DNA from: Macrocystis pyrifera
Lineage: Eukaryota > Sar > Phaeophyceae > Laminariales > Laminariaceae
Length of the DNA: 64,000 nucleotides
Direction: 5' to 3'
NCBI GenBank assembly: GCA_031763025.1
Contig: JASSKH010000002.1
Span: forward strand, 16,714,468 to 16,778,467
Shown: positions 34,191 through 44,850 of the stretch, piece by piece
Numbering within the stretch: position 1 is the first letter of the stretch
Layout of the letters: each line of letters begins with the position of its first letter
Notes under the pieces: generated by a model
The model's database searches: none
What the model saw: only the letters and a program-made list of their open reading frames with translations
What the model was told of the DNA's origin: nothing
Translations under genes and position numbers: made by a program

Positions 34191-35330
34191 AGAGTGTCTG
34201 CGCATAATATTTTTGTTTATCAAGGATTTCCGTCGGAAAGGTAATCATAATCGAAAGCCTTTCGGCATGCGCATAATCGTAGACGAAAAACAGCTAAATA
34301 TTGGATTCTTATGTTTGAAAAAAAACACTTGCGGCAGCGGCAGCACTTTTTTTTGTACCAAACGAGCCGAACACAAGAAGTCGTGCAAGCAGCAGCAGTA
34401 CCCACCTGCAGCAGCAGCAGCAGCAGCAGCAGCAGCTGCTGCAGGAGCAGTAAGCAGCAGCAAGCACTAACAGGCAGAAGTGCGATCTATCTTGCGCTCC
34501 TCGACACTCGCTGTGCAAGCAACGCCGCCACAACGAGAAGATCGCCCTCCTTCTTCGTCGTCCTCTCTGGCCGAAAAGGGGTCGAAGATCAGGGGCGTGG
34601 CGGCAAGGGTGCACGTGCTTGCAGAGCACCAGCAGCGCCTGCGGCAGCTCTTGCAGCAGCGCTTTTGCTTGAGGCAGATCTCTCGCTTCCAGCAGCGCTT
34701 GCTCGCAGCAGCGCTTGCTTGAGGCAGCTCTCTCGCTTCCAGCAGCGCTTGCTCGCAGCAGCGCTTGTTTGCAGCAGACCTTGCTTGTGTGCAGCAGCGC
34801 TCGCTTGCAGCAGCGCTTTTGTTTGCAGCAGCGCCTGCTCACCGCAGTGCTTGCTTATTGCCGCAGTGTTTCCAGCAACAACAGCACTTACTTGCAGCAG
34901 CAGCAGCAGCACACTATATGCAGTAGTAGCAGCAGTAGTAGTCGGTGACGTACAGCAGCAGCAGCAGCAGCAGCAGCAGCACCTACCTAATAGTATCTGC
35001 TGCTGCAGCAGCAGGCAGCAAAGGCATGCAGCGTCAGCGGCAGCAATTCTTCTCGCAAAACTCCGCCGGTAGCAGACACATGGTCCGAGGGTCCGAGGCC
35101 ACTCTCGGGGCAAGCTTGGCCAATCCAAAGCGTCCGGAGAGTTTTCGGCCAACAGAATGCAGCGGTCGAATCTCATATCATACAAATATGGCTCTACTAT
35201 AATATGCTATCCAAAAATGCATAACTTCGTCATTTTTATGCAAATTTGATTAGGATATTTGATTAGTCGTCGGTAACGGGGGAATAGATAAGCAAAATTC
35301 GTAATATTCTTCCTTTTGCGCAGACACTCT
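34191..35330. mobile_element. 1.14-kb TIR element with CAG-rich interior
   Basis: Perfect 14-bp terminal inverted repeats AGAGTGTCTGCGCA (34191-34204) and TGCGCAGACACTCT (35317-35330). The flanks share TTTCATT directly next to both ends (34184-34190, 35333-35339). The paralogous module at 36480 lacks the element and reads GGTTATTTTCATTG, the empty site. The interior has runs of CAG/GCA and a repeated TCGCTTCCAGCAGCGCTTGC unit (34680-34860). No transposase frame, so non-autonomous. TIR and target lengths could fit hAT or Mutator-like elements; I cannot decide. Confidence 0.75.
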
Positions 35331-35720
35331 ATTTTCATTGTTTTTGCTGTGTTGCTGTGCCGTTCTGTGCTTTATCTTTCGTACATACGACGAGTACACA
35401 GACACAGAGCATATCGAAAGAAGAAATAAGTACCCTACCTGGGGTATGTACGTATGTACGACGTGTGAGCGAGCGTACCGGAAAACCGCCCGCGACTCAA
35501 AGCATATGTGGCGTCCGAGCTGTTTTCTCCTGAAGCATGGCGGCGGGACTCTTGGCATCATCAAGTCGCCAGTTTGCAGCTAACTACAGGGGCCATAAAA
35601 AAAACAGTATTAATTTCAATCATGGACCTCTGTCCGCTTCGCATATACATTGATGTTTCCTTCCTGAGCAAGCGTAGCGGGCGGCGTAGGCCGCCCGCGG
35701 AGCGAAGCGCCTTATAGATA
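35331..35720 (+). repeat. module tail, copy 1
   Basis: It matches 36481-36868: TTTGCTGTGTTGCTGTGCCG, ACGACGAGTACACAGACACAG, GTACGACGTGTGAGCGAGCG, CTCCTGAAGCATGGCGGCGG. It ends in a GC hairpin (GCGGGCGGC-gtag-GCCGCCCGC, 35677-35698) followed by GGAGCGAAGCGCC. Confidence 0.7.
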
Positions 35721-35739
35721 TACTTACTTAGATCTCTAT

Positions 35740-36480
35740 CTCTGAGCGTGCTCGGTTGGTACATCCCTTGCCTCTCAGAGCTCCCACTTGGGAATCGCCT
35801 CCGTTTATTACTTGCCGGACCGTTCCAGCGAATCTTTGTTTTCTCCATTTCTCGTCGTACTTTCAGTCCTTCTTTCCTTTTTTCTTCTTTCGTTTCGTGT
35901 GCGTGCGTGTACTCCGAGCACGGTTGCGCGGGCGAACCCGGCACCGTCGCGGGTGTCAGCGGATGCTGGCGAGTAGAGGGGGAGTTGCAAGGAGCGCGGT
36001 CGCCGCTTTCGTGCCTAGGCGTCGCGTGTGCCTCCAGACACGAGGGATGCATCAATAGGCTCTGTCTGGCCTCCATTTGTGATTTTGGATAGAGTACGTA
36101 CGGTCGTTCGGGATTGTAAGATAATATTCAAGCGGTGCTTATTTTTGCGACCGGGCTGAGAGTCACAAGAGGGAGGTACCCCGAATGAGCACCAACATTG
36201 TCGAGCTTGCGTCGAGGTCCACGGTGAGCACCGGGCTTCACGCGAGGCGGGCGACGGGGCTCACTGTGGAAGAGAGGGAGGGAAGCTTTACCCGGACTGA
36301 ATCGGTGGCGAGATGGTCGCGAGAGGGGCGGGCGGCGTACGAGGCTGAGAGAAACTCTGCTGTAAGATTTTTTCTTTTTTTCATTTTTTTCTTTTTTTGA
36401 CTGGTGTAAGGTGTTCCACTCAGGTAGTAAGTTATTACACGAAAGGGGACGGGGATTTTATTTCTTTTAGAAAATTTCGG
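35740..36480 (+). promoter_or_regulatory. promoter-plus-first-exon module, copy 2
   Basis: A near-identical copy of 33430-34190 that runs uninterrupted into its tail, giving the empty site for the TIR element. The 8-bp stretch after GAGTACGTACG that makes a TATA-like string in copy 1 is deleted here. Confidence 0.5.
36185..36361 (+). CDS. first exon of an unknown protein, copy 2
   Basis: Same 59-codon exon as at 33888: ATG at 36185, ending EAERNSA before GTAAGATTTTTTC. Differences from copy 1 are substitutions only. Which copy is expressed cannot be told from sequence. No second exon is identified downstream before copy delta of the OTU unit begins at about 37030. Confidence 0.5.
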
Positions 36481-36868
36481 TTATTTTCATTGTTTTTGCT
36501 GTGTTGCTGTGCCGTTCTGTGCTTTGTCTCTCCTACATACGACGAGTACACAGACACAGAGCATGTCGAAAGAAGAAAATAAGTACCCTACCTGGGGTAT
36601 GTACGTATGTACGACGTGTGAGCGAGCGTAGCGGAAAACCGCCCGCGTCGCGAAGCATATGTGGCGTCCGAGCTGTTTTCTCCTGAAGCATGGCGGCGGG
36701 ACTCTTGGCATTATCAAGTCGCCAGTTTGCAGCTAACTACAGGGGCCATAAAAAAAAAAACAATATTCAATCAATCATGGACCTCTCTGTCCGCTTCGCA
36801 TAATTGATGTTTCCTTCCTGAGCGAGCGTAGCGGGCGCAGTACGCCGCCCGCGGAGCGAAGCGCCTTG
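36481..36868 (+). repeat. module tail, copy 2
   Basis: Matches 35331-35720 and ends with a GCGGGCG...CGCCCGC stem (36831-36852) and GGAGCGAAGCGCC. 36869-37030 is AT-rich spacer with no feature. Confidence 0.65.
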
Positions 36869-37029
36869 TATCATATACTAAATATCATATCGCCTTTTAG
36901 TCACATCGTGCTGAAAGCCCCTGTATATAGCGATGTAATACGATATGATATATATCGCACGTTTCGGCGAAAAAAAACATGACTAAGTACTATGGAAATC
37001 GTATAGGAGGTATATATAGGGTAGCCCTA

Positions 37030-38750
37030 TAGCTCTAGTAGCTGCTGCTGCTTGCTAATGCTGCCGCAATATCAACTGAATGTTCGTATGTACTCGGATT
37101 ACTGTTTTCGTTGGTCGTTTTTGTACCCAGATTGTTCTTTTGATACGTGAAAAAATATTTTTGTCGTTTTGCTCCTGCATTTTTCGTACGTACTGCTTTT
37201 TCTCGTTTTTGGCTTGGTTTTTTTTTCATATCGTTGCTATGCTGCTGCTGCTGTGGTGCTGCTTCGTTGTTGCCGTACATCATGCTGCATTTGTGTGAAT
37301 ACATATTTCTGTATCGTCAATGAAATTCCGTAGTTTTTGCGATTGCGGCATACCAGGGTACACAGTTTTTTTCCTCCTTATTTTCATATCGTTGCTATGC
37401 TGCTGCTGCCAACGCGGATTATTGTTTTTATTGGCCGTTTTGTACCCAAATTGTTCTTTTGATACGTAAAAAAAATATTTTGGTCGTTTTGCTCCTGCAT
37501 TTTGCGTACGTACTACTTTTTCTCGTGTTTAGCTTGGTTCTTTTCGTATTGTTGCTATGCTGCTGCTGCGTTGTTGCTGTACAGCATGCGGGGGTGGGTC
37601 TATAGTGAGGTACCAAAAATACTTTTCGGACGGCCTCGGGGTACATACCTTTTTTCTTCCTTCTTTTCATATCGTTGCTATGCTGCTGCTGCTGTTGCTG
37701 GGCGATCCGTTGCTGCTTCTGCTGCTGCTGCTGCTGCTGCTAGTGCTGCCGCAATATTCACTGAATGTTCGTATGTACTCGGATAATAATTGTGTTTCTT
37801 GGTCGTTTTGTGGCGCTGCTGCGTTGTTGCCGTACATCATGCTGGACATGATTTGTGTGTCTATTACACTTGTGCGTGTGTACATATTTCTGTATCGTCA
37901 ATGAAATTCCGTAGGTTTTGCGATTGCGGCAGACCAGGGTACATAGTTTTTTTCTTCTTTCTTTTCATATCGTTGCTATGCTGCTGCTGCTGCAGCCAAC
38001 GTTGCTGCTTCTGCTGCTGCTGCTAATGCTAATGCTGCCGCAATGTTCACTTAAGAATGTTCGTATGTACTCGGATCATTGTTTTTTTCTTGATGGTTTT
38101 TTGCACCTAAATGGTCATTTTGGTACCTGAAGAAAATATTTTGGTCATTTTGCTGCTGCATTTTGCGTACGTACTGCTTTTTCTCGTTTTGGGCTTCGTT
38201 CTTTTCATATCGCTGCTATGCTGCCGCCGTGGTGCTGCTGCTGCGTTGTTGCCGTACATCATGCTGGTAATTTGTGTGTACATACTTTTGTTTCGCCAAT
38301 GAAATTCCGTAGTTTTTGCGGTTGCGGCATTCCAGGGTACATACTTTTTTTCTTCTTTTTTTCATATCGTTGCTATGCTGCTACTGCTGCCAACGCTGCG
38401 GCGATCCATTGCTGCTTCTGCTGCTGCTAATGTTGCTAATGCTGCCGCAACCACTGCTCGAAGCCGTTGCTGCTGCTGCTGCTATTGCTGCTCATGCTGC
38501 CTCAATATCCACTGATTGTTCGTATGTATTCGGATTACTGTTTTTCTTGGGTCGTTTTTGCACCTAAATGGTCGTTTTGGTACGTTGAAAAAATATTTTG
38601 GCCGTTTTCCTGCTGCGTTTTTATGCACGTACTTGCTGCTTCTGCTGCTGCTGCTGCCGTCGTATAGCAAGCGATTACGCACTGCTGTTGTGCCGCTGTA
38701 AATCAGTACAAATAATGAACTCTGCCCCCCCCCCCTCTCTTCCCCCTCCC
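37030..38750 (+). repeat. CTG-rich intron of copy delta
   Basis: The unit begins in mid-intron here; its first exon is missing. Subrepeats with CATATCGTTGCTATGCTGC lie near 37226, 37386, 37673, 37968, 38207 and 38364. It ends with AGTACAAATAATGAACTCTG and a C-run (38726-38738), as in all copies. Confidence 0.75.
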
Positions 38751-38781
38751 CCACAGTGGTTCGAGAGGGTTACAGAGAGAG

Positions 38782-39978
38782 TTCACAAGGGAAGAAGTAA
38801 AGAAGTGTGTAGCTAAACTTAAGAATAGAAAGGCAGCAGGGGCAGACCAAATAGTGAATGAATTTATGAAGTACGGGGGAGAAGGAATGCTTACCATGAT
38901 GGTTATGTTGAATAATTGGATATGGAAAAACTAGTACGCACCTAGGAGGTGGAGAGAAGGAGTAGTAGTAAATTTATTCAAAAAAGGAGATAAGGCTGAC
39001 CCGGGGAACTATAGAGGGATAACGCTACTAAGCACAGTAGGCAAAACATTTTGTAAGATTTTGAACGATAGAATGGGAACGATGATGGAGAAGGAAGACA
39101 ACATAAGCAAAGGACAAGCAGGGTTTAGGCCGAACCGTAGCTGCGTAGACCATGTGTACACCTTAGGTAAGATTATTCAAGGTAGGAAAGACGCGGGACC
39201 AACAACGTACTGTTTCTTTCTAGATGTGCAGAAGGCCTACGGGACAGTATGGAGAAACGGATTGTGGAAAAAACTGTGGGAAGTAGGAATCAGAGGAATA
39301 TTGTGGAGAATGATGAAAAATATGACGGAATGTGCGAGAAGTGCTGTGATGCTGGACGGGGAAATATCGAAGTATGTTGATATTTTACAAGGTGTTGCAC
39401 AGGGATGTACGTTGTCACCTAACTTATTCAAGATATATATTAACGACCTGATAGTAGCAGTCGAGGGAGCAAGGCAGGGAGTCACGGTAGGGGAAGATAC
39501 GGTGTCAGGATTGATGTTTGCGGATGACTTCGTGGGGATATCAGAAACACCCGAAGGATTGCAGAAACAAATAGAGAAGGCGCTAGAATACACCAGGAAA
39601 TGGAGGGTGACGGCGAACGTCAAGAAATGCGGAGTAGTTGTGTGCAACGAAGATAAGGTAAACCCGGTAAATTTCAGTTGGAAGTGGGGAGAAGATGAAT
39701 TGCCGATCGTAGACCAGTATACATACCTTGGCGTAGAGATATCAAAAGACTGCTCTTGGGATACACATATAGCAAAAGTAATAGGAAAGGGTAAGGCACA
39801 AGTAGGCAAGATGGATGCGATCCTAACAGACCCGAACCTTGACACTAGGATTAAGAGATGTATCTTGATGAATGTGATAGTACCAAAGCTAGAATATGCA
39901 GGAGAAGTATGGGAAGGGAACGCGAAACTCGTAAAACAGTTGGAAACAGTACAAATGACAGCAGCTAAAAAATCCTAA
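38782..39978 (+). pseudogene. LINE reverse transcriptase
   Basis: The frame opens FTREEVKKCVAKLKNRKAAG, has one in-frame TAG (38932-38934) before YAPRRWREG, then runs on for about 340 codons. RT landmarks: GNYRGITLLSTVGK, GQAGFRPNRSCVDH, LDVQKAYGTVW (motif A Asp), GVAQGCTLSPNLFKIYIND (motif B), GLMFADDFVG (motif C, the catalytic Asp pair) and YTYLGVEIS. Such enzymes copy the element RNA at the nicked target. The frame ends in a TAA after six A's at 39967-39972 and the protein continues in another frame, which suggests a one-base slip. Confidence 0.85.
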
Positions 39979-40860
39979 GATGCTCAAGTACGACTAGTAA
40001 TACAGTATTAAGGGCAGAACTGGGAATGCGCCCACTTAAGACAAATAGAGACATGAGAAAGTTGAACTGGCAATGTAAAGTAAGGAAGGAACATGCCAAA
40101 AAAGAGGTTGCCAGCCATAGTTGATAGAGCTGTATGGGAGAAAGTAACAAAAGGGCGAGCTGGAATAAGGTGGGATGGCGTAGTTGAGAAAGTACGGAAG
40201 GATCTAGGGGGAAACCAAGTAGAGGTGATGTCCGCCGGGACGTTTGGGAGGTACAAGGCAGAAGTAGAAGAAAGGATAGAAAGAAGGGAAAGGCTAGCGC
40301 TAAGAAACAAGGTGGAATCGGAAAAACAATTAGAGATATACGGGGGATTGAGGGAAGGAACAGGAATGAAAACGTATTTGCATGGCCCAATGGACTTCGC
40401 GAAAACGCTGAAACTGCGCTTTCGTGTAGGGGACCTGGACCTGCCAGAAAGAAGAAAGAGGTACACCAGTAGCCGGGAAGAGGAGGAAGTAGACGCACAG
40501 ATGTGCCCGTGTGGCAAAGCAATAGAGAGTAGAACTCACATAGTAGGAGAATGTGAAATATACAAGGAGGAACGGGATGTGTTAGAAGAGGAGATGCGGA
40601 AAATAGACGAATGTGACATGGAGGAGTTTGATACAATGAATAGCAGCGAGAAAACGATCGCTATCCTAGGAGATAGATGGTGTCCACAGGAGGCCAAACA
40701 GGAAGGGGATAAGATTAGCAAAAAGTTCCTATGTAATTTATGGAAACAGCGTAATGAGCGCCCAAGTGTTGGAGGTGTCTCTATTAGGAGTAGGAACGGT
40801 GCTCCGTCTCGAAAGGGATGCGTGGTCAATGGTCAACTGACTAAGGCAAGCAACAAATGA
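39965..40860 (+). pseudogene. LINE C-terminal region with CCHC-type zinc knuckle
   Basis: This continues the RT polypeptide after frameshifts near 39970 and 40085. The long open frame from 40093 (MPKKRLPAIVDRAVWEKV...) is Glu/Arg-rich. Near its middle it has CPCGKAIESRTHIVGEC, a C-x-C-x9-H-x4-C knuckle expected to bind nucleic acid. It ends with SRKGCVVNGQLTKASNK just before the 3' end of the element. It is the usual RNA-binding tail of this kind of LINE. Confidence 0.7.
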
Positions 40861-40886
40861 GTACGCCCCCCCCCCCCCCCCCCCCC

Positions 40887-41605
40887 ACCATTCCCTGCAC
40901 GCCACTCCCGCCCCGCGCACCCTATGTTTACTTCGACCAGGTCGGTGGCAAGTCCGCCCTGACGGACTCCACCATCAAAGACGGAGACATCATCATCAAG
41001 CGCAAGAAGACTCCTTTCCATTTCGCCTGCTCCAGGGCTTCGCGAAATTCCGAAGCAGTGCGCCAAGCAGATTGTCGCCATCCAGGACGAACGAAAGGCA
41101 ACAAATTGTTTCCCACATTTATTTCCCAAAATCACGATTATTTCTTCCTACACATACCCAACGGGTTCAACAGCGAACAGATCCACATTCTGGGCCTCCT
41201 GCTTCGTTACTACAGTAGCCTGGAAGACTATGTATGTATCATGTCTCATGCAAACTCCTATGCTGGCTACATCGAAATCGCGGCCGCCCAGCAACTATAC
41301 AACATTTCCATAATAACCGTTGTCGTTGCCGGCACTGCTGCTTTCCCTCCTGTCCCAAACCTTCCTTTAAACAAAACAGCCTGTATGTTGTAAATCATCC
41401 ACATGCCATGCACTACTCCACGCTCTCCCAACACTGATGAAAGATGTTATTCTTATTATCAGACGAATGTCATTCTCTTGCGTCACCGGATCTTACGTTT
41501 CACGTTACATTCATAAATAAACGCGATTATTACATCCTTCACCGTTTCTTACAAAAAAACATGTAGTTTGGTTGGCTTTGGGCTATGACGCCATTGTAAA
41601 CGACG
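40887..41605 (+). pseudogene. copy delta, second exon (OTU-like, altered)
   Basis: Begins after the C-run and the CGACCAG acceptor. It lacks the nine bases that encode the CxxC pair in epsilon (SALTDSTIKDGD instead). It carries a 4-base ATTT insertion at about 41123 that puts the HxxC frame and the OTU-like frame (QNHDYFFLHIPNGFNSEQ, YAGYIEIAAAQQLY) into one continuous frame, 40857-41393. A later change ends the frame at TACML before the His-Tyr. The unit ends at the border phrase near 41606. Confidence 0.65.
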
Positions 41606-41879
41606 GAATGCCCACTCCGAAGGAAAGCCTTGTAAATACAACTATAATTACGATTTTTGAGGTCGTTGTCACTTGCTAGCTCTTGGCAGACATACCGACT
41701 GATAGACAGCTCTTCGCAAACAGCCCTTCTTCTTTGAAACAGCCAACCAGCCAAATAACCTTTCTTCTTTCTTCGTGCGCAAACTGCCAACCAATAGACA
41801 GCTCTTCGCACGGCGCCTAAAAGAGGCGTCTCGCCTTCGACGAACGGCATAGATAGGTGCAGCTGTCGGCGGCCAAGCT

Positions 41880-42226
41880 GCTGCTGTCGGTGGTGAACTT
41901 GCTGGTGCTGCAACCCCCGCCTCTCCCTTCTCCACGCCCCCTAAGCTCACCTCCCCCTCGTCGAGAGGCGCGTGGTCCTCGCCCTCTGGCGAGAGAGCGG
42001 CAACGACAAAGATCGACCTGGTGCCGGCTGTTGTTTGCGACCAGTGCACGGACCAGCACTTGGTCAAGAACTCCGCGCCTGGTGGCAAAAACGTGGCCTT
42101 CGCCACCTGCAAGGATCTCACGTGCGTGGTGGCGGGATCATCCTGACAGGGCAACCGACTGCGAGTGCTGTGCTCGCCCGATCAAGGAAGGGACTGTCTC
42201 GTACTCCCTCGAGACTGCTGACAGTG
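41880..42226 (+). CDS. copy epsilon, first exon: Cys-rich Zn-binding-like region
   Basis: The frame reads a Pro/Ser/Ala-rich lead, then VVCDQCTDQHLVKNSAPGGK and NVAFATCKDLTC. One base is missing near 42125 compared with copy gamma, then CECCARPIKEGTVSYSLE follows, and the exon ends ACAGTG|GTGAGT at 42226 (phase 1). Four Cys pairs suggest one or two zinc sites; the CARPIKEG block resembles the start of PARP-type and similar fingers, but this is family resemblance by eye. No in-frame ATG is found, so a further 5' exon or non-coding status is possible. Confidence 0.45.
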
Positions 42227-44129
42227 GTGAGTGTCTTATGTCTATTGTGCATGCTGTATGTTGCCAGTACGTTTTTTAGGGATTTTCAATTGCCTTTTTG
42301 CATACAAACTTACGTCAAAGCGTTTATTTATTTTTTACTCATCCATGCTCGTTCTTTCCCCTTCGTGCGTTGCGTCGGCTCCTCTTACACACAGTGCACG
42401 CGAACGCGCACATGCACAACTGTTTGCGGGACGTGAACGAAGGAACGGAGGATTCAGCTGTCGCCGTCACCGCTGCACCGAACGACGTGAGTGCTGCTGC
42501 TACTGTGGTGCATCTTCGGTGCATGCACACGATTTCTGTGTGTACATGTTTGGGTGACCCCACATGCTCATTTTGCTCGTTTTCGGCTGCCGCTGCTGCT
42601 GCTGCTGCTGCTGTCAGCGCCACGCCATGAGTGCTGCTGCTGCTGTGCACCTGCTTCTCCTGTGCACTCGCTGCTGCTGTAGTGCTGCTGCGTTGTTGCC
42701 GTGCTGTGCACCTGCTGCTCCTGTGCTCTTGCTGCTGCTGTATGTAGTGCTGCTGCGTTGTTGCCGTGCATCATGCTGGAAGCGTACATATTTTCGGATC
42801 GTCAATTCCGTAGGTTTTGCGATGGCGGCATACCAGGGTACATGCTTTTTTTCTTCCTTATTTTCATATCGTTGCTATGCTGCTGCTGCTGTTGCTGCTG
42901 CCAACGCTGCTGCCAACGCTGCGGCGATTCGTTGCAGCTTCTGCTGCTGCTAATGCTGTAGCTGCTTCTGCTGCTTCTGCTGCTAATGTGCTGCCGCAAT
43001 ATCCACTGAATGTTCGTATGTACTCGGATTACTGTTTTTCTTGGTCGTTTTTGTACCCAAATGGTTCCTTTTGATACGTGAAAAAATATTTTTGTCGTTT
43101 TGCTCCTGCATTTTGCGTACGTATCGCAATTTCTCGTTTTTGGCTTGGTTATTTTCATATATATCGTTGCTATGCTGCTGCTGTGGTGCTGCTGCGTTGT
43201 TGCCGTACATCATGCTGCACTTGTGTGTGTACATACTTCGGTATCGTCAATGAAATTCCGGAGGTTTTGCGATTGCGGCGTACCAGGGTACATACTTTTT
43301 TTCTTCCTTATTTTCATATCGTTGCTGTGCTGCTGCTGCCAACGCGGATTATTGTTTTTATTGGCCATTTTTGTACCCAAATGGTTTTTTTTGATACGTA
43401 AAAAAAATATTTTGGTCGTTTTGCTCCTGCATTTTGCGTACGTACTACTTTTTCTCGTATTTCGTATTGTTGCTATGCTGCTGCTGCGTTGTTGCCGTAC
43501 AGCATGCGGAGGTGGGTCTATAGTGAGGTACCAAAAATACTTTTCGGACGGCCTCGGGGTACATACTTTTTTTCTACCTTCGTTTCATATCGTTGCTATG
43601 CTGCTGCTGCCAACGCTGTGGCGATCCGTTGCTGCTTCTGCTGCTGCTGCTGCTCTGCTTTTTTAGTGCTGCCGCAATATTCACTGAATGTTTGTACCTG
43701 GTATGTACTCGGATAATTGTGTTTCCTGGTGGTTTTGTGGTGCTGCCGCGTTGTTGCCGTACATCATGCTGGACATGATTTGTGTGTCTATTATTACACT
43801 AAAACTTGTGCGTGTGTACATATTTGTGTATCGTCAATGATTTTTTTTGTGGTGCTGCTGCGTTGTTGCCGTACATCATGCTGGACGTGATTTGTGTGTG
43901 TACTGTACTACACTTGTGTGTGTACATATTTCTGTATCGTCAATGAAATTACGTACTTGCTGCTTCTGCTGCCGTCGTATAGCAAGCGATTACGTACTGC
44001 TGTTGTGCCGCTGTAGAGTAGTACAAATAATGAACTCTGCCCCCCCCCCCCCCCCCCCCCCCTTCCCCCTCCCCCGCCATTCCCTGCACGCCACTCCCGC
44101 CCCGCGCACCCTATATGTTTACTTCGACC
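42227..44129 (+). repeat. CTG-rich intron of copy epsilon ending in a poly-C tract
   Basis: Starts GTGAGTGTCTTATG, then AATTGCCTTTTTGCATACAAAC, then subrepeats with CATATCGTTGCTATGCTGC (42868, 43314, 43590). It ends with a run of 22 C (44041-44062) followed by CTTCCCCCTCCCCC and the CGACCAG acceptor at about 44130. No AG occurs between the C-run and that acceptor, so the run could serve as a polypyrimidine tract. A TACCTGGTA is present at 43696. Confidence 0.7.
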
Positions 44130-44628
44130 AGGTCCGTGACAAGTGCTACAACTGCCGCCTGACGGACTCCACCATCAAAGACGGAGACATCATCATCAAG
44201 CGCAAAAATACTCCCTTCCATTTCGCCTGCTCCACGGCTTCGCGGAATTCCGAAGCAGTACGCCAAGCAGATTGCCGCCATCCAGGACGAACGAAAGGAA
44301 ACAAATTGTTTCCCACATTTCCCAAAATCACGATTATTTCTTCCTACTCATATCCAACGGGTTCAACAGCGAACAGATCCACATTCTGGGCCTCCCGCCT
44401 CGTTACTACAGCATCCTGGAAGACTATTTACATATCATGTCTCATCCAAACTCCTATGCTGGCTACATCGAAATCGCGGCCGCCCAGCAACTATACAACA
44501 TTTCCATAACCGTTGTCGTTGCCGGCACTGCTGCTTTCTCTCCTGTCCCAAACCTTCCTTTAAACAACAGCCTGTATGTTGTATATCATCCACACGCCAA
44601 GCACTACTCCACTCTCTCCCCACACTGA
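44130..44628 (+). CDS. copy epsilon, second exon: CxxC/HxxC plus OTU-like peptidase C-terminus
   Basis: One frame gives DKCYNCRLTDSTIKDGDIII and TPFHFAC, a CxxC-x22-HxxC pattern like PARP-type fingers. From about 44330 another frame carries the second half of an OTU fold: NGFNSEQIHILGLPPRYYS, YAGYIEIAAAQQLYNIS, ITVVVAG, SLYVVYHPHAKHYSTL, ending at TGA 44628. The YAGYIEI block equals the WGG-x-x-E-L strand of OTU peptidases, and HY-S-T-L holds the catalytic His. This is the only copy that keeps it. The Cys loop is not clearly seen (a TNCF in the third frame near 44300 is a candidate). Frame changes mean pseudogene or missed small introns. Confidence 0.6.
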
Positions 44629-44850
44629 TGAAAGATGTTACTCTTATTATTAGACCAATGTCATTCTTACTCTTGCGTCACCCGATCTTACGTTTCACAT
44701 TACATTCATAAATAAACGCGATTATTACATCCTTCACCGTTTCTTACACAAATACATTTAGTTTGGTTGGCTTTGGGCTATGTCGCCAATTAATTGCAGT
44801 TATATGTACACGAAACGACGGAATACCCACTCCGAAGGAAAGCCTTGTAT

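Larger units (their letters stand above)
38755..40862 (+). mobile_element. 5'-truncated LINE inserted in the poly-C tract of copy delta
   Basis: A non-LTR retrotransposon body sits between two C-runs (38726-38754 and 40866-40886). In copy epsilon the same C-tract (44041-44062) is unbroken. An upstream endonuclease domain is absent. The 3' end is TGAGTACG followed directly by C, with no poly-A. The reading frame is nearly continuous, so the insertion is fairly young compared with the LINE at 53.1 kb. Confidence 0.8.
41606..44850 (+). repeat. copy epsilon, the most complete Zn-finger/OTU unit
   Basis: A full 3.2-kb unit between two direct copies of the border phrase CCCACTCCGAAGGAAAGCCT (about 41609 and 44828). 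Layout: CCAAT-containing lead, first exon to 42226, intron 42227 to about 44130, second exon to 44628, then CAATAAACGCG-like AATAAA signal (44708) and TTTAGTTTGGTTGGCTTTGG. The AATAAA also follows the second exon in the sister copies, fitting a polyadenylation signal. Confidence 0.75.
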
